This document shows, piece after piece, positions 41,884 through 53,800 of a DNA stretch of 64,000 nt. Each line of letters opens with the position of its first letter. Within the stretch, counting starts at the first letter, position 1. Below the pieces are notes generated by a model that was not told the origin of the DNA, searched no databases, and saw nothing but the letters and a program-made list of their open reading frames with translations. The stretch is from JBFAPK01 sp040676675 (GTDB lineage: Bacteria > Actinomycetota > Actinomycetes > Mycobacteriales > Micromonosporaceae), in the NCBI RefSeq assembly GCF_040676675.1, contig NZ_JBFAPK010000021.1, forward strand, positions 86,177-150,176, written 5' to 3'. A program made the translations under genes and the position numbers.

Positions 41884-44800
41884 CTACCCACGCCCGGCCC
41901 CGGACCTCGGGAAGATCGGCAGCGACCCGAGACTCTCCCGCGCCTCGGTCACGAACGGCATGCGGGCCCCGGCCGCTCCACGGCCACGCCCGTGCGGGTA
42001 CGGCCTGGTCGCGCTGGGTGTTTCTGGGCCGTCGTTCCGGCGGTCATCAGCAGCGGGCAGATACTGCAGGGCCTTGAAGAAGCGCGGCAGTTGGGACACG
42101 TCGATGTCGAACTCCCCGTCGACGTTGTTCCCGTGCTCATCGCGAACGTTACCGGCACCGCCCCTCGGGTCTCGCAGCCGCACGCGGGCCGTCGCACCTT
42201 CCCAGAAAGCCGCGATGATCGAATAAGCGTGCCAGGGTACGAGATCCGGCAGCCGGTGCACCTGGCCGTCCCAAGACGCCGTGCCGGCCACCGCGATTCC
42301 GCCAGCGGCCAGCAGCCGCCGGAGGCGATCATGAAACTCCAGCGTGGGCTGAGCGTAGACTCCACTACCCGACGGACCGTCCAGTGTCCGCTCGACATAA
42401 GAACTCAGGACGGGACGAGCGGTTGGCGGCGCGCAGGCGACCACAATTCTCCGATCCATGTGGCCCCCCGGCGGAAGCGTGTTGCGGACCCCGGCCGCAT
42501 TTCTTCGAAACGCCTCGGCGTCCACCTCCGACATTCCCAGCTCCATCAGTTCCCTTCGGGACATGTCGAACGGGTGCCGTCGGGCGACAACCACCCGCCC
42601 GGTTTCCGAAGTATTGAAATCCTCAGCAGAACTGACACGTCCGAGAATCCTCTCGAAGGCTCTCTCTGGTTTCCCACCCTCATTGAGCATGCGGTAGCCA
42701 CCCGAAACACTCGCGCACGCCTTCTCGAGTAGCATCGGCCACAAGACATTGGACCTGGCGTACAGGGGCGTTCCACGGTCGCCGCCCGCCCCCAGACCCG
42801 ACGTGTACATCCGCTTGTCGACGCGGACGGGCACGGCGGCGAAAGCCGCGCCCCCAGCCTGCCGCCTGTGCAGTCGAACCAAGACAGTGCCGTCCGGCTG
42901 TTCGGCGAACGAGTCTCTGAGAAAGTCTGGGTCATTGCGGGCCGTACTGGCCGCGGCCGCCAGGAGAAAGCAATCATGGAGCGCCCCCTGGTGCACGTCA
43001 CCGAGTTCGGGCCGACCCGCGGAGCCGAACATCGGCAGATCGGAGAAATCAGCAACCACCGGCCGCACGTCAATGTGCCGTATAGACCCCGACCCCACCC
43101 AGGCCCAGCTCCGACCGCCGTCCGGAGACACCATGAAGAGGCTTCCGTCCGGCGATTCCTCCCCCACGATCACCCCATCACCCCTGCTGAAGCGCAGGTG
43201 CCCACCCGCCGCGGTCGATCCCGCACGCGGACCGCTCACCGGAACGGTCAGGTACTCCGTGATCTCCGCCTCCCACGGCACGGGCTTCGGCAGCGGCACC
43301 TCCGCCCGTACTGCGGCTGCCGGGCCCGGACCGCCCAGGAGACTCGCATCCTGCGGGGCGCCGGAGCGCGACAACCGACCGCTCTCAGCTACCACCGTGG
43401 GCGCCGGCCCATCGACCCGCCCGGGCTCCTCCAGCCGCGAGGCTGACAACCGGGGTGCAGACCCTAGCGGGCGAGCCGGCTGGCCCGCGGTTCCGCTCGG
43501 CGTTCCCCACGACGAGCGCTCGTCCTGCCTCGCCGGCACCTGGTAATAGAACAGGTCGCCATAACGCATCGCGTCCGCCAGATCGAGCTCGAAGACGGCG
43601 TGCGTCTCGGCTACGGCAACGATTCGGTCCCCGGAGCTCCGGTACCCACGACCGAGGTCACCAGCCGGTTCACGCAGCACGATGAACAGGCGACCATCGC
43701 CTGCCGCACGCAGATCAACAACGGTGTACGCATGATCCGGCCTCAACCCCGGCACCAGACCTGGAACCTTGTGGTCCCAGCCCTCGGTGCCAAATGCCGC
43801 CAGACCGTTCTGCTTGAACACCCGGCGGAGAAGGTCGTACATGTCCAGGGCGTCGCGGCTGTACCGGCCACTGCCCAACGGTGCTTCGAGAATAGGGCGA
43901 GCGTATTCGCGAAGTGCATGCCGAGCGGCTTCCGGGGCCAGCGCCACAACGGACTCCAGGTCGGCCCACACGCCAGGCTGCTGTCTGGGGTCAACGGCCC
44001 TGGCAGCCACGAGGAAGCTCTCGGCATCGGCTCCACTCAACCCGATCCCCCGCAGCCCGGCCACGTCCAGATCGGCGGGATGCGCGCGGCCCCCCGAGCG
44101 GCGCCACCGATCACGCCGGCTACCCATGCCTATCTGCTGCTGTTGGCCCGGGACGCCGAGCAGGGTATGCCAGACGGCAGCCGCCCAACCGCCCTCGTCG
44201 AGCATCCGGTAGCCGCCCGCCACGGTGGCGAACGCCCTCTCGATGAAGCCCGGCCACGGCGGGTCCGCCGCCGCGTACTCCGCTTGACGTTGCCCCTCGC
44301 GGGAAACATAGAGTTCCCTGTTCATCCTGACCGAGAAACGCTCGACGGCGCCGCGCGCGACATCCGACACCAAGAACGGCGGTCTGCCGTCGTCCTTGAA
44401 GCGATACAGGTGGACGGTTACGGTGCCGTCGGCATTCTCACTCATCGAGTTGGTAATCAGACTCGGATCCCGGTGCACCATCGAACCCAGCGCGGCGAGC
44501 AGGAAGCAGTCGTTGAGGTCTCCTTGGCGCAGGTGCCCGATCTCCGGCCGGCCCGTAGGGCCGAACAACCTCTCGCCAGCGAAGTTGGCAACGCGCGGCC
44601 CGGGTCGGACCGCCACGGCCTTTTCTTGGACCACATACCCGACCGAACTTCCCGGAAGCGCCACCACAAGGTGTTTCGGGGTCCCCGGATCCGACTCCAA
44701 TATGTACACCGTGTCGCCGCGGACGAGCTTGGTGGCACCGCGCGAGTCGTCCGGAGCCGGCGCTCCCTCGCCGACCGGCCGATACCGCCTCACCGAAACA

Positions 44801-47800
44801 TCGGCCACTATCGACCCAGTCCTCACCGGCGGCGGAAGAGGCGCGAGTTGCTGTCCCCGCGCGGTCGGTGAGCCCAGACCAACCGCGGCGAGAACACGGG
44901 ACAGGCCCTTCACACCCCGCGCGGACCCCAGCCTGCGGGGCCGGTCGACATTCCGGTGCCCACCATCGACGGGCAGCGACGCCTGCGCCGTCACCACCCG
45001 GCCCCCCGTCCCGGGGAAAAACGGCAACGGTCCGAAGCCCTCCCGCACGGTTTCGGCGAAGTCACGCCGCACCCGGCTCGTCTGGTCCCCGGAAGGCGGT
45101 GCATCGGAGTAGGAAGCGGCGGAGGCGAACCCCGTGGCACCGACGCCGGACCACCGATCGCGGGCGTCGGGCGTACCGGGACCGGTCGAACGGCCGGCGG
45201 CCGACGACGAAGTCCGAATGGCCCGGGCCGAGGTGGCGGCCGGGTCGGCGTCCGGATCCATCGACGGCGGACCGAAGATCAGTGGGCCGGCCGGCTGCCC
45301 CGATGCCGGCCCGGTGGCGGGAGAGACCGCCGGCAGCTGGTAGTTGATGGAGAATCCGTAACGCATCGCGTCCGACAGGTCGAGCACGAAAACGGGATTC
45401 TGGCCGGCACCGGCGACCACCCGCTGCCCGGACACCCCGTACCGGCGGCCGAGGTTTCCCAAGGGCTCACGCAGCACCAGGTACATCTGCCTGCGCTCAC
45501 CCGTCCCCTGGGCGCGTACCGCGAGGATCGTGTACCCGTGCTTCGGGCGCAGCCCGGGAACCAGATCGGCACCGTTTGCGGCGCGTCCCCATCCGCCAAC
45601 GCCCCACTCCTTGGTGGCGAACGTCGCGTAGCCGCCCTGTGCGAGGAGCTCGGTGAGCCGATGATGCAGCTGCTGGGCGACGCTGCTGTAATGACCGCTG
45701 CCCAGCGGCCCCTCCAGAATCGGGCGCGAGTAGTTCCGGATCGCCTCGCGGGCGCCCTCGGGTGCCAGGGCCACGACAGCGGCCAGATCCGCGGAGACAT
45801 GCGGCCAGCGCACGGCATCCACCCGCTCGACGGCCTCGCGGAAACCCCGCGCGTCAGGCTCGCTCAGCCCGATCCCTCGCAGCCCAGCCACGTCCAGGTC
45901 GAACGGATGCGCCACGAAGCCCTCGCCGAACCACCCGGACCGCGACTGCGGGCCGATCCTCTGGTGGGTACCGAGGCGCCCCACCAGGGTCTGCCACACC
46001 GCCCGGGGATATCCCCCTGCGATCTTCGCGTAGCCGCCGGCCACCACGGCGAACGCCTTCTCGATCAGCGCCGGCCACAGCGGCGTTCCCCCGGCGTAGA
46101 CCGTCTCGCGCCCGCCCTCCCGGGTGGTGTAGAGCCGCCTGTCGACCCGGATCGAGAAGCGGACGAGCGTGTCTTCCCCACGCACGGCGGACCGCTCCGC
46201 GAAGGGCGGGAGGTCGCCATCGTCGACGAGGTACATCGCGATGTCGACGGTGCCGTCGGCGTTCTCGGTGAACAGGTCGGTGATGAGCGTCGGATCGCTG
46301 TTGACCATCGCACCCAGTGCCGACATCAGATAGCAGTCGCCGAGGCTTCCCTGGGACACGTCGGCGGCCACCGGCGCCGCCGAGGGACCGTACAGCCCTT
46401 CGCCGGCGAAGTCGGTGACCGGCGGCGCACCGTCCCGCACCGCGTCCTCCGGCACCCAGTACCGCGCCGAGCCCGTGCGGCTGAGCGGCGACACCATCAC
46501 GTAGCCCGGCGCGCGCTGATCCGGTCCGAGCAACCGCACCGGTTGATCGGCCGCGAACCGTACCCCACCGCCGGAGTCGCCCGGCGCTGGCGGCCTCCCG
46601 GCCATCGGCGGGAAGCGCAGGCCCTCGACCTCGGCCGTGATCCGGCCGTGTCGTGCCGCCGGAGGCGGCAGCGGGGCCGCCGGCCGCCCGGAGGCGCTGG
46701 CGGACGGGGGCACCGCCGGAACCTCGACGGACTCCGGCGCCGCCGGGTACCCCGACGCGACCGCATTGGTGTTGGGGCCGCCAGTTCCCGGGGTTGGCCC
46801 GGTGAGGTAATCGGCCAGTTCTTCCGGCATGGTCGGTTCCCCCGCTACCGGTATCTCCACTGGACCGACCGGCACGAAGAAGATCCGGGCGTCACGCGGG
46901 AGCCGCGCCGGGCGATCCGGGACCTGCCCGTCAATGAACAGCAGGCCATTCCCATCGTCATTGAAGACATTGAGGACATGTCCCACAGCCGCCGTGTCAC
47001 TCTTGACGATGACAAAGCCATGCGCTCCGGGCCCCGCCCGCTCAACAGCCACCGCAATGGCCTCATAGCTCTCGACCTCGACCAACATACGAGGCCCAGC
47101 ACCTGGATCAGTCCCACCCCGGGACTGCTCGGCATAGGCCAGGGCATCAGCGGTCGGCAACCCGAGAACACCCTCGCCACCAGGTCGACTCCCCTCCCCC
47201 CGGCCCACCGGCGGCACCACAAACACCTGATCCCGATCCCGCGCCGTGACGGTCAGGTGAACACCGATCGCGAGGAGCAAACAGTTGGCCAACCAACCGT
47301 TGTCACCCTCGACCACGCCGGAGCGACCCGCACCCTCATCGTTGACCCGCCTGAGCCAACCAAACTCACGCTCGAACGACGCAAAAGCCACCAGCGGCTC
47401 CGCCACACTGTCGACCCCACCCGGCCGCCACCAGGTCAGCCCGCTGACCGACGGACCACGCAACACCGAGACATCACCGAGATATCCAGGACCGCCCGAA
47501 CCGGAAGGCGGATACCCACCCCCGGACCGCCCCGGACCGCGCCGACCTCCCGACGGCCCACCCGAACCCGACGGAAACTGCCCCTGCAGATACTGTTGGG
47601 ACTGCTGGGGGTATTGCCCCGGCAGCGGCTGCGGATAGTAGACGTACGGCCCCGCGACAGCGCCGGTACTTGGCCCGGGCTGACCCGACGGATAATGGGG
47701 AAGCATCGACGAACCCGACGCCGGCTGAGTGGAATACGGCCCCACCCGACGCTGGCTCCGACGGTCCGAACGACTCGCACTCGGAGAACCACCACGAACA

Positions 47801-50800
47801 TGGCCCCCGCTACCGTCACCACCAGGTCCAGGGGAGCCATCGTGACGTCCGCCATGCGGTGCGGTTGGCACCGATTCGACAACGAGCGCGCCGAATCTGC
47901 CCTCCAGCCCAGACAGCAGGCTCTGCAGCGCCGTTATGTTGCCCGGATAGCGGTCCAGGTACGTTCGTATGGTCGCTCGCAGATGGCTGACCCGACGCCG
48001 TTCTTCCCCGGGCACCGTCGATGCTGTCGCGGCAACCGCCCCGCGGGCCGCGTCAACTATCGCGCGACCCTCGGAGGTCGATGACAGCAGAATCTGGTTG
48101 GCCGCCCGCTGCTCGGCGTTGCGGACCGCCTCGGCGTACTGATCCGTCCGCTCTCGGTGATCCTCGAGCGAGGTGTGCACCGGGCCGAGATCGCGGTTTT
48201 CGACGTGAATCAGCGGATCATTGTTTGGACGATTCCGTACGCCGATAGGCGTGGTTCCGAACACAGCGCGCGAGGTAAGCTGATAATCCTCTCCGAGTAA
48301 CAGCTGATCCCAGTACTCCGCTACGCTTCGCCGCTCGCCGGAGGCTTCCGCGATATTCTTGAAGCCGAGTAAGCCGTTAATACCTCCCGGGAGTGAATGG
48401 AAATACTGGGCATCCCTTCCTATTGCCCGCTCGAAATGTTCGACAAAGAGTGTCTTGATCTCCTCCGCCGCACTGGCAAAGAACTCACGGTGGGAGGCAC
48501 TCAGCGCCCGGCCAATGTCGAAGGGGGATGTTCGCAGCGCCACTCCGGCCAGCGCCTTCGCAACCAACAGCGCATTCTGCTTTTGCCGCAGCCGAGATAA
48601 GGCCAGGGCCCCGGCCTGCGGGAACATTACGCTCATTACACTGAGGATCGCCGACGTTTCGCGGTCGAAGGCAGCTATCTGGTACACGGCAGCATCGTTC
48701 AGGTTAGCGTGACCGCGCCGAGAAAGGAATCGCTGGGCGACAGCACTTCCGAATGGCATGGCCGCGCCAACGAGACGCTTGCCGTCGCCGTTGCGACTGA
48801 ACCGGAATGCGGCACCAAGCGCCATATAGGCAGTGCTCAGCGGCAACCCCTGCGTGTGATGCGCATGCAGTGGGTTACGATTCGGGAAGAGTTCGGCGCG
48901 ATAGCCGAACGTCCAGTTCGACGCTTGGGGAGAGATCGTGAACTGATCGGCCGGCAGCAGTTGCGACAGACGCCGCCCGTTGGCCCGACTCAGGATGTCG
49001 ATGACTTCGTCGACCCGCCGCCGGACCGTCTCTTCGCTCACCGCTTCCGGAATTTCGGAAGCCAACACGCGCCACGGCCTAGTCTTTATCTCCGGAACGA
49101 AGACCGGCGCCATGGTTACCGGAGCATTTGCCGGAACGTCCGTTGGATCTCCGTACCATGTTCCATCGGGGGTCCGGTACAGGTAGGTCGCGTCAACGAC
49201 AACTTCGATCAGCCCGTCATTCGAGGAGAATATCGGATCACCTTGACCGATGGGCGTACCGCGGCCGTCGATCTGCGCCGAATGGACCTCGTACTCGTCT
49301 CCCGCAGCCCCGCCTCGTAGACCCGGCACGGACAGCTCGTTCCGCTTGATGGCAAGCGCGGTCCACTCGTTCAGGCTCCGCGAGGTAGTCGGCGCACCCG
49401 GCAGCTTCTCCATTTCGGCGCGCCACGACAGGATCTCGGCCCCATCCATCTCCGGATGCTCCAGGCCCCTCAAGAACTGCCGAATCTCACGGAGGTTCTC
49501 CGCGTCGACTTCCGAGAGGCCACTCCGATCGTCGACGGCGATGTCACCGGGCCGGGACGTCATGGCATGCTCGCTGGCCGAGGTCTCAGCCGCCGAGTAG
49601 GGCGCGGAGACCGGACCGGCCGGATCGACCGCCGGCTCGGACCCACTCGCTCCCGAGGTGCGGACGGGCGGGGCACCATCCGGGATACCGGCGGATCCCG
49701 GCACGGCCGGCTCCGACTCCGAGTCCGACCATCCATCGCTGTCATCGTCGAACCACACGGCGCCGCCGGGCCGCGGGATGTCGTCGAGGCTGACCACCGC
49801 GTCCACGAAGTGGATGGTCCCGTCGGCCGTCTCCTCCGCGAACATCACGGTGCCCGCCGGAATGAAGGCGGCCTCCGTGCCATCGTGGTGCAGCCGCACG
49901 TGCGGTGAGTCGAAGGCCAGCAGCCGTTGTCCGTCGGGGACCTGTTCGGGGGCGTCGGTGGTGACCCGTAGCGGGAACCCCGCACCGCCGGTCAGGCGTC
50001 CGGCGTGCGCGTCGGGCAGTACCGCGTAGGTGGTACCGGGTATCAGAACTCCGTGGCCGGCGTCGAGCAGCTCCTGGACCACCGCCCCGTACCGGGGGTC
50101 GTCGGCCAGCCGGGCGTTGGTAGCGGCCGGGTCCTCGCCGGCGATGCGACCCAGCAGCCCGACGGGCACCTCCTCGGCCGTGTCCCCGGTCAGGCGCATG
50201 GTCGTCTCGGGAGCGTTCGCGTGGCTGCGCTGATAGAAGTCGATCTGTTCGAGGTAGCTGGCCAGGATGAGATTCGCCCCCCGCCTCGGCAGCGTCCCCA
50301 TCAGCCCCCACGGCCCCTCGTACGGACGCGGCAGGAGCCAGCCGCGCGCCCCCGGCGCCGTACCGCGGAACACCGACCGCGGCTGCCCGGCCGGCCGCTG
50401 GTCACGGTACCTGTCATACAGCCCGGTGCCCTGCAGGATCTCGCGTCGGATCACATCCCGGCGGTACTGCTCGGGCCGGTCCAGGAGCGCTTCCGGCCAG
50501 TGCTTGTCGTCGGCCGTGAGGTCGTCCCGCACCGTCCCGGTGATGGTCACCACGTGGTGCGCGTGATCCGAGTCGACGAACTCCACCAGGAGGTGGAACT
50601 GGTCCCCGTCCGGGAGCTGGAACCGCTCGTTGATCTCCTCCTGGATCGCGATCGTCGCCTCGCGCTGGAACCGCCCGACGGTGTCGGCGGACACGCCTTC
50701 CTCGGCGGCGAGGTGCAGCCGGAGCCGGAACACCCGTACCCACTGGGACAGCGGCGGCCCGTCGGCCGGGTCGGGCCGCTCGACGCGTACCCGGGCCACG

Positions 50801-53800
50801 TCGTACCTACCGTCGACCCGGTACTGGGACAGCAGCCGCCGGTCGTCGCCGACGGGATCGGTCACGTCCGCGTGTTCGAAGGCAACGGGCCGGAAGGCGT
50901 CGTCCGGCAGCGCCGCGACGACCTGTTCGACCACCGCCGTCGACAGCGGGGCCGCCACCCGCGGTCCCGGCGCTCCGCCGCGCCAGCCGCTGCTGCGGAT
51001 CCCCTCGCCGTCGATCGGTCGTGGCGGAAGCGCGGGCGCGGCGACGTGGAACTCCACCGGCATCGCGAACCGGCGCCGCGGTTCGGCGTTCGGCACCCGC
51101 CGGTGGTAACGGCCGACGCCGACCGTTTCCACGACCTCGTCCACCTCGGTCGGCGCGGGCTGCCGGTGCCACACCTCGGTGAGCCGCTCGCGCACCGCCG
51201 CCTCCAGGCTCAGCCGGAACGGCGGGAGCGCCTCGTGGATCCCGCCTTCGGCGTCATCCGGATCGTCCACCGCCTGGTCGTACTGGCCGACCAGGGCGAC
51301 CTCGGGACCGGGCACGCCGGCGAGATACCGCTCCACCGCGCGTGCCGCGACCTCCACCGCCAAGGCGTCCACCTCGGCGGCGGCCCGCTCGGTCAGCCCC
51401 AGGGTTCCGGGATCGCGATCGACCACGACCGTCCGGCCGTCGAGAATCCGCTCCCGCTGCCCCTGAAGCTCCCGATCGACGGACGGCTCGGGAACCGGCC
51501 CGGCATAGCGCAGCCGTACCAGGCCGTCGGGCCGTGGGTCGTTCGCACCGGCCGGCGTACGGACGATCGAATACCTCACGTCGGCCCGCGGCACCACCGG
51601 CTGGGGGTCCTGGCGCTGGCCCCATCGGGCCAGGCCGACATTGAGCTGGCGGTTCACCACCGCCGCGAGCCACTGACCGAGCCCCTCCTCGGCCGCCTCG
51701 CGAACGGCGCGGTCCGCTTCCGGCTCGCCGGCCGGCCCGGCCGGCAGCACGACCTCGACCACCACGTTGAGCCGCTGCCGACCGTCCGGCTGGAACCACC
51801 GCATCGCCTCGTCGCCCGTCGCGGCCCTGGCCGCGCGCCCGGTCCAGTCGATGAGATCGGCCGTTGTCCGCGCCACCGCGTCCGGTGGCAGGTCGCGGTT
51901 CGGCCGGTTCCGGCGCAGAAGACGAAGCCGCCGCCGCAGCTCGTCACCGAAGAACAGCGGCGTCCCGTCCGGCTCCGCCGAGAGTTCGCCGAGCCCGGAG
52001 GCGCGGAACTCGACCGGCTCGCGCCACAGCGTTCCCGTGACCGGGGTTGGATCCTCGGCCGCCGGGGGCGGCTCCGCGACCGCATCGGATTCGCCGTCCG
52101 TGAAGTAGGCGATCCCGTCCGCGCCCTCCCCCCGCAGCGACACCGACCCGGCCGGAACGAACGCCGCCTCCCACTCGTCCTGTCGCACCCGCACATGGGC
52201 CGAGTCGAACACCAACAGCCGATGGCCATCCGGCACCGACTCCGGGGGCGCCTCGCTCACCCGCACCAGGAACTCGTCACCGATCAGCAGGCGCCCCGCA
52301 GCCGCGTCGGGCAACACCGCGTACGTCCGACCACGCACCACCTCCCCGTCGAGATCGTCGATCAGGGCCTGCACCGCACGCTCGTACCGCCACTCGCTCG
52401 CCAGCCGCGCGTTCGTGGCAACGGTCTCCCGCTCGGCTATCCGCCGCAGTTCCAGCGCGGACTCGGGGACCACCCGGACCAGGTTCCCGGTCCGGCGCAC
52501 CGTCGTCTCCGGGGCGTTGGAGTGGCTCCGCTGGTAGAAGTCGAAGTGTTCGAGGTATCGCGCGCGGACGAGGTGGACCACCTCGTCCCCCACCCCGCCC
52601 ATGATGCCCACGGTCAGCTCGTGCCGGTGCGGCACCCGCCGGTCCCGCAGTCCCGGCTGGTCACTGCGGAATATCGTCCGGCGGACGCCCGGCTCCGTGT
52701 CCTCGTAGTCGTCGAGCGCGCCCGTCGCCACGTGCACGATCTCGTGCGTGATGGCGGCTCGGAGGTACCGCTCGTCTCTCTTGAGAAGTCTGGTCGGCCA
52801 GACGGCGACGTTGGTACGGACGTCGTCGCCGTCTCGCACGAGGACCACCTGGTGCGCGTCGGCCTCGTCGACGAACTCCACCAACACGTGGAACTGGTCT
52901 CCACCGGGGAGCTGGTACTTCTCGTTGAGAATGTGCCGTACTCCCGCGATCGCCTCCCGCTGGAACCTCTCGACTGTCTCCGGGTGCACGCCGGTGTCCG
53001 GCGTGAGATGAAGCCGGTGCCGGAAGATTCGCACCCACTGCGAGGTGATCGTCCCGCTGTCGGGGTCGACCTGTTCCACCATGACCCGGGCGACGTCGTA
53101 CTTGCCCGCACCCACGTAATGCCACATCAGACGCTGATCGTCACCGCCCAGGTCCATCACGTCCCCGTGTTCGAACCGGACGGCTCCGAAGGCACTTTCC
53201 GGCAGCTCGGACGCGATCTGTTCCACCACGGTCGCCGGAACCGGGTCCTCCATCACCGGGGCGGCCTCCGGGCTCCGCCAACCCCTGCTGCGGATGCCCT
53301 CGCCGTTGATCGGCGCGGGCGGCAGGGCGGGGGCCGTGACCTGAATCTCGACCGGCATCGCGAACGCCTGCCACTGGTCGGTGCTCTCCATCGGCCGGTG
53401 GTCGCGGACGATCCGGATTGTTCCCGTGAGCTCCCCCACCACGGACGGCTCGCGGCGCGACAGGTCCCCCAGCCGTTCGCGGACGGACAGGTCAAGGGCC
53501 TGGTGGAACGGCTTGAGCGCCGCGTCGATGCCGATGTCCGCATCGACGACATCGCTACCGGCGGCCTCGTCGTACTGCCCCGTCACCAGCACCTCGGGCC
53601 CCGGCTGGCCGGCGTAGTACCGCTCCACCGCCCGCGCCGCCACGTCGGCGGCGAGCGCCCGCACCTCCGAGACGGCCCGCTCCGTCAGCTCCAGGGTCCG
53701 CGGGTCCCGGTCCACCACGATCGCCCGACCGTCGAGAATCAACTCACGCTGCCCCTGGAGCTCGCGGTCGACGGCCGGTACCGGTGCCTGCCCCAGGTAC

